Source: Odoribacter splanchnicus DSM 20712
GTDB taxonomy: Bacteria; Bacteroidota; Bacteroidia; Bacteroidales; Marinifilaceae
DNA: 64,000 bases
NCBI RefSeq assembly: GCF_000190535.1
Contig: NC_015160.1
Span: forward strand, 1 to 64,000
Direction of reading: 5' to 3'
Part shown: piece by piece, positions 36,248 through 44,534 of the stretch
Layout: every line of letters begins with the position of its first letter
Numbering within the stretch: the stretch's first letter is position 1
The notes under the pieces: generated by a model
What the model was told of the DNA's origin: nothing
Database searches by the model: none
What the model saw: only the letters and a program-made list of their open reading frames with translations
Translations under genes and position numbers: made by a program

Positions 36248-36329
36248 ATGTGGGCGTTTCAAAAGTGAATAGTCCTGAAAATTTGAACATACTAAAATGA
36301 AATCTAAATCATAAATTATAGCAAAGATT

Positions 36330-37469
36330 ATGAAAACGTTTGTATTGGGTTTGGTGGTTGTTGCAGGAATCATGAGTTCTTGTTCCCCAAAAGCAAAGGA
36401 AGAGACAACTCTTTCCGGACTGAATCCGAAGAAGTTTCAGGCAGAGATCGATGGGAAACAGGCCGGTCTCTATACTTTGAAGAATTCGGCCGGAATGGAA
36501 GTTTGTATCACTAATTTCGGTGGCCGTATCGTGTCTGTTTTGGTTCCGGATAAACATGGAAATAGGAAAGATGTGGTATTGGGTTTCGATAGTTTGGCAG
36601 ATTATCGGAATATACCCAGCGATTTTGGAGCCTCTATCGGTCGGTATGCTAACCGGATTGCACAGGGGAGAATCGAAATCGATGGCGAAACTATTCAATT
36701 GCCGCAGAATAACTATGGACATTGTTTACACGGGGGGCCGGAAGGTTGGCAATATCAGATGTATGAAGCTAATCAGATCGATGGTACGACTCTCGAACTG
36801 ACCCGTTTTTCTCCGGATGGCGATCAGAATTTCCCTGGGAATGTACGGGCGAAAGTGCGCTTTCATCTTACAGATGATAATGCTATCGATATTCAGTACG
36901 AGGCTGTGACAGATAAGAAAACGGTGATCAATATGACGAATCACTCTTATTTCAATTTGTCGGGTAATCCGGCTGTTGCCGCTACGGATCATTTGTTGTA
37001 TGTGAATGCGGATGGGTATACTCCGGTCGACAGTACCTTTATGACAACGGGTGAGATCGTTCCGGTGGCCGGAACGCCTATGGACTTCATTCAACCGAAA
37101 GAAATCGGACGGGAGATAGACCGTTATGATTTTGTTCAGTTGAAAAATGGAAACGGTTACGACCATAATTTTGTATTGAACACTAAAGGAGATCTTTCTA
37201 CTGTCGCTGCCCGTTTGTCTTCGCCTGAGTCCGGTATAGTACTCGAGGTATATACGGATGAGCCCGGTATTCAGGTGTATACCGGTAACTTCCTCGATGG
37301 AACTGTGAAAGGGAAAAAAGGGGTCGTTTATAACCAACGGGCTTCTGTTTGCCTGGAAACACAACATTTTCCCGATTCTCCGAACAAACCCCGATGGCCG
37401 TCTGTTTACCTGGAACCGGGGCAGACTTATTCCAGTCGTTGTATCTATAAATTTTCTGTAGAGAAATAA
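36330..37469 (+). CDS. galM: Aldose 1-epimerase (galactose mutarotase), lipoprotein
   Basis: The enzyme interconverts alpha and beta anomers of hexoses such as galactose, or of arabinose. The 379-residue protein has a lipoprotein signal (MKTFVLGLVVVAGIMSS-C), so it works in the periplasm or on a membrane surface, unlike cytoplasmic GalM. Family motifs are FGGRIVSVLVPD, YANRIAQG, LHGGPEGW, the catalytic His in MTNHSYFNLSG, and VYTGNFLDG. First gene of an operon with a sodium/sugar symporter and araD, araA, araB. Acting just before uptake, it would supply the anomer the symporter prefers. Confidence 0.93.
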   Translation: MKTFVLGLVVVAGIMSSCSPKAKEETTLSGLNPKKFQAEIDGKQAGLYTLKNSAGMEVCITNFGGRIVSVLVPDKHGNRKDVVLGFDSLADYRNIPSDFGASIGRYANRIAQGRIEIDGETIQLPQNNYGHCLHGGPEGWQYQMYEANQIDGTTLELTRFSPDGDQNFPGNVRAKVRFHLTDDNAIDIQYEAVTDKKTVINMTNHSYFNLSGNPAVAATDHLLYVNADGYTPVDSTFMTTGEIVPVAGTPMDFIQPKEIGREIDRYDFVQLKNGNGYDHNFVLNTKGDLSTVAARLSSPESGIVLEVYTDEPGIQVYTGNFLDGTVKGKKGVVYNQRASVCLETQHFPDSPNKPRWPSVYLEPGQTYSSRCIYKFSVEK

Positions 37470-37507
37470 AGTGTATCGCTAAATATTCATTTTTAAATAT
37501 CATTATT

Positions 37508-39184
37508 GTGGGAACATTAGATTATATCGTAATTGCCCTTTTTGCGATTGCCATGATTGGAATCGTTGTCTGGGTTTTCAAACAAAAACAGAAAAGTTCC
37601 GGCGACTTTTTTCTGGCCGGACGTGATGCAACCTGGTTGGCTATCGGGGCCTCGATTTTTGCCTCGAATATCGGTTCTGAGCACTTGATCGGTTTAGCCG
37701 GTGCCGGTGCTTCGAGTGGAATGGCTATGGCACATTGGGAAATTCAGGGCTGGATGATCCTGATTCTCGGTTGGGTGTTCGTGCCTTTTTATTCCAGAAG
37801 TATGGTGCTTACGATGCCCGAATTCCTTGAAAGACGTTATAATAAAGAATCCCGGACGATTTTATCGGTAATCTCTTTGGTCAGTTATGTCTTGACTAAA
37901 GTAGCCGTGACGGTATATGCCGGAGGTTTGGTTTTCAAAGAAGTGTTCGGTATTCAGGAACTATGGGGAATCGATTTCTTCTGGATCGCTGCGATCGGAT
38001 TGGTGCTGTTGACTGCTTTGTATACGGTGATCGGTGGTATGAAATCGGTGCTTTATACTTCTGTGCTTCAAACTCCGATTTTGCTGATCGGTTCTTTGGT
38101 GATTCTGGTGTTGAGTTTGAAAGCTGTCGGTGGCTGGGATCAGGTGTTGGAAGCTTGTCGGGTGACTCCGGTAAATGAATATGGTGATTCGATGATCAAT
38201 CTGATCCGGAGTAACCGGGATGCCAATTTCCCTTGGCTAGGGGTGTTCATCGGGTCTTCTGTTATCGGTTTCTGGTATTGGTGTACCGACCAGTTTATCG
38301 TACAGCGTGTATTGTCGGGTAAAGATGAAACTCAGGCTCGGCGGGGGGCTATATTCGGTGCTTATCTGAAACTGACGCCTGTCTTCTTATTCCTGATTCC
38401 GGGAATGGTTGCTTTTGCTATGCAAAAACACGGTATTACCGTGAATGGGGAAACATTTACGATGAGTTCCGCCGATGCTGCATTCCCGACTTTGGTAGCT
38501 AAATTATTGCCTGCCGGTTTTAAGGGGTTGGTCGTATGCGGTATTTTGGCAGCCTTGATGAGTTCGCTGGCTTCTTTATTCAACTCTTCCGCTATGTTAT
38601 TTACAATCGATTTCTATAAAAAATACAGACCGAAGGCTTCCGAAAAGACTTTGCTTTATGTCGGACGTGTCGCTACGGTAGTGGTAGTCGTGTTAGGTAT
38701 TCTTTGGATTCCGGTAATGAAAAGTGTAGGATCGGTGTTGTATAACTATTTGCAGGATGTACAATCTGTACTGGCACCGGGTATTGCAGCGGCTTTCTTA
38801 TTGGGTATTTGCTCGAAAAAAGCAACTCCGAAAGGCGGTATGTGGGGCTTGATCGCCGGATTTATTATCGGTATCACCCGTTTGGGGGCTAAAGTGTATT
38901 ATACCTCGGGAGCGACTTTCAGCGATTCCTGGTTTAAATATCTGTTTTACGATACGAACTGGTTGTTCTTCTGTGGAGGTATGTTATTGTTCTGTATGCT
39001 GGTGATTGTGGTTGTTAGCCGTTTCACAACACCGGCACCTGCAGAACAGATCGTCGGCCTGACATTCGGTTCGACGACAGACGAACAAAAAGCGGTTACC
39101 CGTGCTAGCTGGAACAAATGGGATGTCATCCATTCCGCTATCATTATCCTGATTACCGTTGTGTTCTATTGGTATTTCTGGTAA
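37508..39184 (+). CDS. Sodium/solute symporter (SSS family), likely sugar
   Basis: The 558-residue inner-membrane transporter of the SSS (SGLT-like) family has about 14 membrane segments. Visible family features are SSGDFFLAGRDATWLAIGASIFASNIGSEH (split here as the Na/sugar core near residues 28-57), MPEFLERRYNKESRT, and FWYWCTDQFIVQRVLSGKD (the sodium/galactoside-like signature near 255). It begins with a GTG at 37508. It lies between galM and araD in one operon, so L-arabinose (or galactose) is the likely substrate, co-transported with sodium. Confidence 0.92.
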   Translation: MGTLDYIVIALFAIAMIGIVVWVFKQKQKSSGDFFLAGRDATWLAIGASIFASNIGSEHLIGLAGAGASSGMAMAHWEIQGWMILILGWVFVPFYSRSMVLTMPEFLERRYNKESRTILSVISLVSYVLTKVAVTVYAGGLVFKEVFGIQELWGIDFFWIAAIGLVLLTALYTVIGGMKSVLYTSVLQTPILLIGSLVILVLSLKAVGGWDQVLEACRVTPVNEYGDSMINLIRSNRDANFPWLGVFIGSSVIGFWYWCTDQFIVQRVLSGKDETQARRGAIFGAYLKLTPVFLFLIPGMVAFAMQKHGITVNGETFTMSSADAAFPTLVAKLLPAGFKGLVVCGILAALMSSLASLFNSSAMLFTIDFYKKYRPKASEKTLLYVGRVATVVVVVLGILWIPVMKSVGSVLYNYLQDVQSVLAPGIAAAFLLGICSKKATPKGGMWGLIAGFIIGITRLGAKVYYTSGATFSDSWFKYLFYDTNWLFFCGGMLLFCMLVIVVVSRFTTPAPAEQIVGLTFGSTTDEQKAVTRASWNKWDVIHSAIIILITVVFYWYFW

Positions 39185-39202
39185 TAAATTAAAATAGTAG
39201 TT

Positions 39203-39886
39203 ATGTTAGAAGCATTGAAAAAAGAGGTTTGTGAGGCGAATCTGGAATTGGTGAAGCATGGCCTGGTTATTTTTACCTGGGGGAATGTCAGTGCTATCGA
39301 CCGGACATCGGGCCTGGTGGTGATCAAACCTTCCGGTGTAGCTTATGAACAGATGAAACCGGAAGATATGGTAGTAGTGGATTTAGACGGGCATATCGTA
39401 GAGGGGAGTTTGAAACCTTCTTCGGATACTCCGACCCATCTGGTGTTGTACAAGGCTTTCCCGGCGATCGGAGGAGTGGTGCATACCCATTCTACGTATG
39501 CTACGTCATGGGCTCAGGCCGGTATCGATCTACCGAATATCGGCACCACACATGCGGATTATTTCAGTGGGCCGATTCCTTGTACCCGGGATATGTCTCA
39601 GGCGGAAGTCGAAGGAGCCTACGAGGAGGAAACCGGGAATGTGATTGTGGAACGTTTCCGGAAGTTGAACCCGGAATATATCCCCGGAGTACTGGTCAAA
39701 AACCATGGTCCTTTTTCCTGGGGAAAAGATGCTCACGAAGCGGTACACCATGCTGTGGTGATGGAACAAGTGGCTAAGATGGCTTTTGTGGCGCTTACGG
39801 TTAACCCCCGTTTATCTATGAATCCTTATCTGATTCAGAAGCATTTCTTCCGTAAACACGGTCCGAATGCTTATTACGGACAATAA
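39203..39886 (+). CDS. araD: L-ribulose-5-phosphate 4-epimerase
   Basis: The enzyme converts L-ribulose 5-phosphate to D-xylulose 5-phosphate, last step of the L-arabinose pathway into the pentose phosphate route. The 227-residue class II aldolase-like protein has zinc-binding histidines in [14 protein letters not shown] and THADYF. It also has phosphate-binding GNVSAIDR and KPSGVAYE, and the conserved [10 protein letters not shown]. Length is standard. It precedes araA by 137 bp that contain a small palindromic repeat. Confidence 0.96.
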   Translation: MLEALKKEVCEANLELVKHGLVIFTWGNVSAIDRTSGLVVIKPSGVAYEQMKPEDMVVVDLDGHIVEGSLKPSSDTPTHLVLYKAFPAIGGVVHTHSTYATSWAQAGIDLPNIGTTHADYFSGPIPCTRDMSQAEVEGAYEEETGNVIVERFRKLNPEYIPGVLVKNHGPFSWGKDAHEAVHHAVVMEQVAKMAFVALTVNPRLSMNPYLIQKHFFRKHGPNAYYGQ

Positions 39887-39990
39887 ATTGAATTGACAAT
39901 GCACAGTTGACCTTTACTGTCGGGTGCATTGCCGGAATATAATAGGTAAAATAAGTAATAATTCAGATTGACTGTTGAAAATGGATAGCA

Positions 39991-40014
39991 TTATCAATTG
40001 TCGATTATCAATTT
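39991..40014 (+). repeat. Small repeat, copy 1 (araD-araA spacer)
   Basis: Read on the minus strand this is AAATTGATAATCGACAATTG, the same motif as at 41528 but in the opposite orientation and with one C/T change. It lies just before araA. Confidence 0.55.
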
Positions 40015-40023
40015 AAAATAATT

Positions 40024-41529
40024 ATGGTTTTCGAAAATTTTGAAGTATGGTTTGTGACAGGAGCTCAGCTGCTGTACGGAGGAGATGCTGTTGTGGCTGT
40101 AGATGCTCACTCCAATGAGATGGTAAAAGGATTGAATGAATCCGGAAATTTGCCGGTGAAAGTAGTATATAAAGGTACGGTGAATTCGGCGAAAGAAATC
40201 ACGGAAGCATTCAAGGCTGCTAATCATGATGCGAAATGTATCGGGGTAATTACCTGGATGCATACTTTTTCTCCGGCTAAGATGTGGATTCATGGATTGC
40301 AGGAACTGAAGAAACCGTTGTTGCATTTCCATACTCAGTTTAATAAAGAAATCCCCTGGGATACCATAGATATGGATTTTATGAACCTGAATCAGAGTGC
40401 TCACGGTGACCGGGAGTTCGGTCACATCGTGACCCGTATGCGTAAACCCCGTAAGGTGGTGGTGGGGCACTGGCAGGATGAGGCCGCTCAGAAAAAAATT
40501 GCAGTTTGGATGCGTGTCGCTGCTGCCTGGGCCGATGCTCAGGATATGCTGATCCTTCGTTTCGGTGACCAGATGAATAATGTGGCTGTGACCGACGGGG
40601 ATAAAGTGACTGCAGAACAGGTATTGGGGTATCATGTCGACTATTACCCGGTGAATGATCTGATGGTTTATTATCAGGCTGTCGAGGATAAGGAGGTACA
40701 GGCTTTAGTGGCTACTTATTTTAAAGAATACGAGCATGATGCTGCTCTGGAACAGACCGGTACGGAAGCTTATACCAAAGTCTGGAACTCTGCAAAAGCC
40801 GAGATCGCCTTGCGCCGTTTGTTGAAAGATACCGGAGCAAAAGGATTTACAACCAATTTCAACGATCTGGGATTGTTCGATCAGATTCCGGGTTTGGCAT
40901 CACAGCGTCTGATGGCTGAAGGATATGGTTTCGGGGCGGAAGGTGACTGGAAAACGGCGGCTCTTTACCGGACTACCTGGTTTATGAGTCAGGGATTACC
41001 TAAAGGATGTTCTTTCCTCGAAGATTATACCTTGCATTTCGATGGGGAAAAGAGTGCCATCTTACAGGCTCATATGCTGGAAGTATGCCCGTTGATTGCA
41101 GAGCAGAAACCACGGCTGGAAGTACACCGGCTGAGTATCGGTATCGACAGCGAAACCGCCCGTTTGGTTTTCACCAGCAAACAAGGAGAAGGAGTTGCTG
41201 CTACTGTCGTGGATTTGGGTAACCGTTTCCGTCTCATTGTCAATGTGGTGGATTGTATCAAGAGTAAAAAATTACCTAAACTTCCCGTTGCTTCGGCTTT
41301 GTGGATACCGCAACCGAATCTGGAAGTCGGTGCAGGTGCCTGGATTTTGGCAGGAGGTACGCATCATACCAGTTTTTCGTATGACCTGACTACCGAATAT
41401 TGGGAAGATTATGCCGAGATAGCAGGGATAGAAATGGTTGTGATCGACAAAAACACCACCATTCCGGAATTCAAGAAAGAACTCCGTATGAACGAAGTTT
41501 ATTATATGCTGAATAAAGCACTCTGTTAA
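40024..41529 (+). CDS. araA: L-arabinose isomerase
   Basis: The enzyme isomerises L-arabinose to L-ribulose, first cytoplasmic step of arabinose use. It needs Mn2+. The 501-residue protein begins EVWFVTGAQLLYG, the family hallmark. It continues with VITWMHTFSPAKMWI, LLHFHTQFNKEIPW, DMDFMNLNQSAHGDREFG and AWILAGGTHHTSFSYDLT, which carries the metal-ligand region. Full length, no anomaly. Second of the three ara genes in the order araD-araA-araB. Confidence 0.97.
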   Translation: MVFENFEVWFVTGAQLLYGGDAVVAVDAHSNEMVKGLNESGNLPVKVVYKGTVNSAKEITEAFKAANHDAKCIGVITWMHTFSPAKMWIHGLQELKKPLLHFHTQFNKEIPWDTIDMDFMNLNQSAHGDREFGHIVTRMRKPRKVVVGHWQDEAAQKKIAVWMRVAAAWADAQDMLILRFGDQMNNVAVTDGDKVTAEQVLGYHVDYYPVNDLMVYYQAVEDKEVQALVATYFKEYEHDAALEQTGTEAYTKVWNSAKAEIALRRLLKDTGAKGFTTNFNDLGLFDQIPGLASQRLMAEGYGFGAEGDWKTAALYRTTWFMSQGLPKGCSFLEDYTLHFDGEKSAILQAHMLEVCPLIAEQKPRLEVHRLSIGIDSETARLVFTSKQGEGVAATVVDLGNRFRLIVNVVDCIKSKKLPKLPVASALWIPQPNLEVGAGAWILAGGTHHTSFSYDLTTEYWEDYAEIAGIEMVVIDKNTTIPEFKKELRMNEVYYMLNKALC

Positions 41530-41545
41530 TTGATAATTGACAATT
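41528..41545 (+). repeat. Small repeat, copy 2 (araA-araB spacer)
   Basis: AATTGATAATTGACAATT overlaps the araA stop codon. With TGTCAATTTTCAGTTTTCAATT right behind it, it can fold into an imperfect hairpin in the 52-bp araA-araB gap. Confidence 0.55.
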
Positions 41546-41581
41546 ATTTCTGTCAATTTTCAGTTTTCAATTAGAGAAAAT

Positions 41582-43252
41582 ATGGAAAAATACGTTATAG
41601 GTTTAGATTATGGTAGTGATTCGGCCCGGGCGATCGTTGTGAATGCGCTGACAGGGGAGACACTGGCTACTGCTGTGAAATATTATCCCCGCTGGAAAGA
41701 GGGGAAATACTGTAATCCGGCGATCAATCAATATCGTCAGCATCCGCAGGATTATATCGATGTGTTGGAAGCTTCGGTGAAAGAGGCTTTGGCGGCTTGT
41801 CCTGCCGGTACGGCTGAAAAAGTGGTGGGGATCGCTTTCGATACAACCGGGAGTACCCCTGCTTTTACCGATGCCACGGGGACTCCTCTGGCGCTCTTGC
41901 CGGAATTCGCTGAGAATCCGAACGCGATGTTTGTACTTTGGAAAGATCACACGGCAATCCGGGAAGCTGCCGAGATCAATAGACTTTGCGGAGAATGGAA
42001 TATCGATTATTCGGCTTATGAAGGAGGAATCTATTCGTCGGAATGGTTTTGGGCAAAAGCTTTACATGTACTTCGTGAAGATGAGCATGTCAGGGCGAAA
42101 GCATATTCGATCGTAGAATATTGTGAATGGTTGCCGGCTTTGATCACCGGAGTGACCAAGAGTGACGATATCGTCCGCAGCCGTTGTGCCTGTGGCCATA
42201 AAGCGATGTGGCACGAACAATGGGGAGGATTACCCAGTGAGGAGTTTCTGACCACTTTAGATCCTTTGTTGGCCGGTTTTCGTTCACGCTTGTTTGAAAA
42301 GACGGAGACTGCCGATAAACCGGTAGGTAAGTTATCACCGGAATGGGCTGAACGCCTGGGGTTGACTACAGAAGTCGTGGTTGCAGGAGGTGCTTTCGAT
42401 TGCCATATGGGAGCTGTCGGAGCCGGGGTCACTCCGCATACTTTTGTGCGGGTGATCGGTACATCGACTTGTGATGTCATGGTGGCTACTTATGAGGAGA
42501 TCGGACATAAACTGATCAAAGGCATTTGCGGGCAGGTAGATGGGTCGGTTATTCCCGGTATGGTCGGTTTGGAAGCCGGACAATCGGGATTCGGGGATAT
42601 TTATGCCTGGTTTAAACGGGTGTTGGAATTCCCGTTGAAAGAGATAGTCGGAAAGAGCGATTTGCTGGATGAGGAGATGAAAGAGCGGCTTGTGGCAGAA
42701 GCTTGCAACCGGATTATTCCTGCTTTGACGGCCGAGGCTGAAAAGATACCGGCGGAAGAAAGTACGGTTATTGCTACCGATTGGATGAACGGACGGCGCA
42801 CCCCGGATGCCAATCAGTTGTTGAAGGGAACGATTACCGGATTGACTTTGGGAAGTACCGCTCCCCGTATTTTCCGGGCTTTGGTAGAGGCTACCGCTTT
42901 CGGTTCGAAGGCGATCGTCGATCGTTTCCGGAATGAGGGGGTTCAGATCGATAGCGTGATCGGAATCGGAGGAATTGCTTTGAAATCTCCGTTTGTTATG
43001 CAGACGCTGAGTGATGTTTTGAATATGCCGATCAAAGTCTGTAAGACTGATCAGGCCTGTGCCCTGGGAGCTGCTATGTTTGCGGCTACCGCGGCCGGGG
43101 TATATAACCGTGTTGAAGATGCTCAGAAGGCCATGAGCTCCGGGTTTGCTATGGAATATACTCCCAATGCTGCCAATGCGAAGCTGTATGAGGAAATCTA
43201 TCGGAAATACCTGAAAGTCGGGGAGTTTACGGAAAAGGCATTGTTTTGCTGA
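41582..43252 (+). CDS. araB: Ribulokinase
   Basis: The enzyme phosphorylates L-ribulose to L-ribulose 5-phosphate. This 556-residue FGGY-family sugar kinase begins MEKYVIGLDYGSDSARAIV (ATP/phosphate 1 motif with the conserved Asp). It has FDTTGSTPAF, the araB-type ATDWMNGRRTPDAN near residue 400, and the FGGY C-terminal IGIGGIALKSPFVMQTLSDV. The ATG at 41582 gives the family N-terminus; the frame is open 15 codons upstream without similarity. Last gene of the galM-symporter-araDAB operon, closed by a terminator. Confidence 0.96.
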   Translation: MEKYVIGLDYGSDSARAIVVNALTGETLATAVKYYPRWKEGKYCNPAINQYRQHPQDYIDVLEASVKEALAACPAGTAEKVVGIAFDTTGSTPAFTDATGTPLALLPEFAENPNAMFVLWKDHTAIREAAEINRLCGEWNIDYSAYEGGIYSSEWFWAKALHVLREDEHVRAKAYSIVEYCEWLPALITGVTKSDDIVRSRCACGHKAMWHEQWGGLPSEEFLTTLDPLLAGFRSRLFEKTETADKPVGKLSPEWAERLGLTTEVVVAGGAFDCHMGAVGAGVTPHTFVRVIGTSTCDVMVATYEEIGHKLIKGICGQVDGSVIPGMVGLEAGQSGFGDIYAWFKRVLEFPLKEIVGKSDLLDEEMKERLVAEACNRIIPALTAEAEKIPAEESTVIATDWMNGRRTPDANQLLKGTITGLTLGSTAPRIFRALVEATAFGSKAIVDRFRNEGVQIDSVIGIGGIALKSPFVMQTLSDVLNMPIKVCKTDQACALGAAMFAATAAGVYNRVEDAQKAMSSGFAMEYTPNAANAKLYEEIYRKYLKVGEFTEKALFC

Positions 43253-43276
43253 TTCTGGATGACGAAGTTAGGAAAT

Positions 43277-43321
43277 GCCCTTTGAAAGTTTTGAACGGCT
43301 TTCAGAGGGCAATTTTCTTTT
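43277..43321 (+). terminator. Terminator after araB
   Basis: GCCCTTTGAAAG / CTTTCAGAGGGC (43277-43310) forms a stem with one mismatch around a loop of about 10 nt and is followed by AATTTTCTTTT. The facing OmpA-like gene ends 18 bp further on. Confidence 0.75.
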
Positions 43322-43338
43322 AGGGGATGTCTTTGTCG

Positions 43339-44439
43339 TTACATGCCCGGAGCGTCTGCTGTGATGCAGATGGTGACCCGGTTTTCTTCCGGAGTGGCGA
43401 ATGGCTGGACGGTATCGCCTTGGGAGTCGGCGGTGATGCGGTCGGCGGCAATGCCTTTTGCCGTGAGTGCATCGGCTACGGCCTGTGCACGTCTGGCGGA
43501 AAGCGTCTTGTTGAGACGGTGATTGCCGGTCTGCACATCGGCATATCCTGTCAGGGTAACTTGCGCTGCCGGATTTTTTTGCAGATAAGCGGCAAGTTCA
43601 TCCACTTTGCCGGCTTCCTCCGGGCGGATCACAGCTGAGTTGATTTTGAAGAACACATTTACCTGTATCGGCTGAAGTTTTTCTGTCTTTTTTTCAGGCA
43701 CGACAACCGGTTTCGGGTCCTCTTTCGGCTCTTCCTTCGGTACGTTCCGGGGTGGGATAGAAGTCGGGGCAGCCTTTTGTGTTTTCCTGGTATATCCCTT
43801 GCCGAAGCGGATGCTCACGCCGGCAAGAATGTTGAATTGCCAGTCGGCATTTCCTGCTTTCTTCGAGTTGAAATGGTCGGATAGGGTATTGGCATTCCCT
43901 TCGAGGTTAAACGCTACGGCATCACAAATTCTGAAATCCATCCCTACTCCCAGACGGCCTGCCACGAAAGCCTTGGTGTCGTCCCATAGATATTGCAGTT
44001 TGTTTCCAGCCTCATTGAGGGCAACAGCGTCGTCGTTGTTGAAAGCCATGTTGACCCCGATACCTGCAAACAGATAAGGGTTGAAGAAACGCTTGTGATT
44101 GAATCCTCCGAGGCAGTTGGCGATGTCGAAAGTGGCCTCTGCGTTCAGCTGTGCATAATTGAACTTATACTCCTGTCGGGGATTCACCCAACAGCCTTTC
44201 CCCTGCCATCCGCTGAATCCTCCGCGCAATCCCCACACGGGCGTAAAACGGTAGCCTGCCGACAGGGCTGCTGCCGGCGACACCAGGTCGGAAAACTTAC
44301 CTTCTCCGATCGTATGACCGATACCTCCCTGAACCTGCATATACCAATGCGGGCGGAACTCAATTTTCTCTGTCTCCTTTTGGGCGAAAAGAGAAGTGGT
44401 GCTTGCTAAAAGCAAGGCGGCTAAAATTGTTTGTTTCAT
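43339..44439 (-). CDS. OmpA-family outer membrane protein
   Basis: The 366-residue protein has a signal peptide (MKQTILAALLLASTTSLFAQ) and an N-terminal beta-barrel of about 190 residues. A short proline-rich linker (KEEPKEDPKPVVVPEK) leads to a C-terminal OmpA peptidoglycan-binding domain: FFKINSAVIRPEEAGKVDELA, VTLTGYADVQTGNHRLNKTLSARRAQAV and PEENRVTICI. It anchors the outer membrane to the cell wall. It lies downstream of a DUF4988-type lipoprotein gene on the same strand, from which it is separated by a hairpin. Confidence 0.93.
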   Translation of the reverse strand: MKQTILAALLLASTTSLFAQKETEKIEFRPHWYMQVQGGIGHTIGEGKFSDLVSPAAALSAGYRFTPVWGLRGGFSGWQGKGCWVNPRQEYKFNYAQLNAEATFDIANCLGGFNHKRFFNPYLFAGIGVNMAFNNDDAVALNEAGNKLQYLWDDTKAFVAGRLGVGMDFRICDAVAFNLEGNANTLSDHFNSKKAGNADWQFNILAGVSIRFGKGYTRKTQKAAPTSIPPRNVPKEEPKEDPKPVVVPEKKTEKLQPIQVNVFFKINSAVIRPEEAGKVDELAAYLQKNPAAQVTLTGYADVQTGNHRLNKTLSARRAQAVADALTAKGIAADRITADSQGDTVQPFATPEENRVTICITADAPGM

Positions 44440-44463
44440 AATAGAATTTTATGAGGATAAACA

Positions 44464-44489
44464 GAGGCGGTGAGCTTCCTCACCGCCTC
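44464..44489 (-). terminator. Hairpin between DUF4988 lipoprotein and OmpA genes
   Basis: GAGGCGGTGAG / CTCACCGCCTC is a perfect 11-bp stem with a 4-nt loop in the 95-bp gap between the two minus-strand genes. With only a weak T-rich tail it is probably a partial terminator or an mRNA-stabilising hairpin. Confidence 0.65.
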
Positions 44490-44534
44490 ATTCATTTTAC
44501 TACTTAAAAGTTAACAGAATTTCGTAGGGAATAA

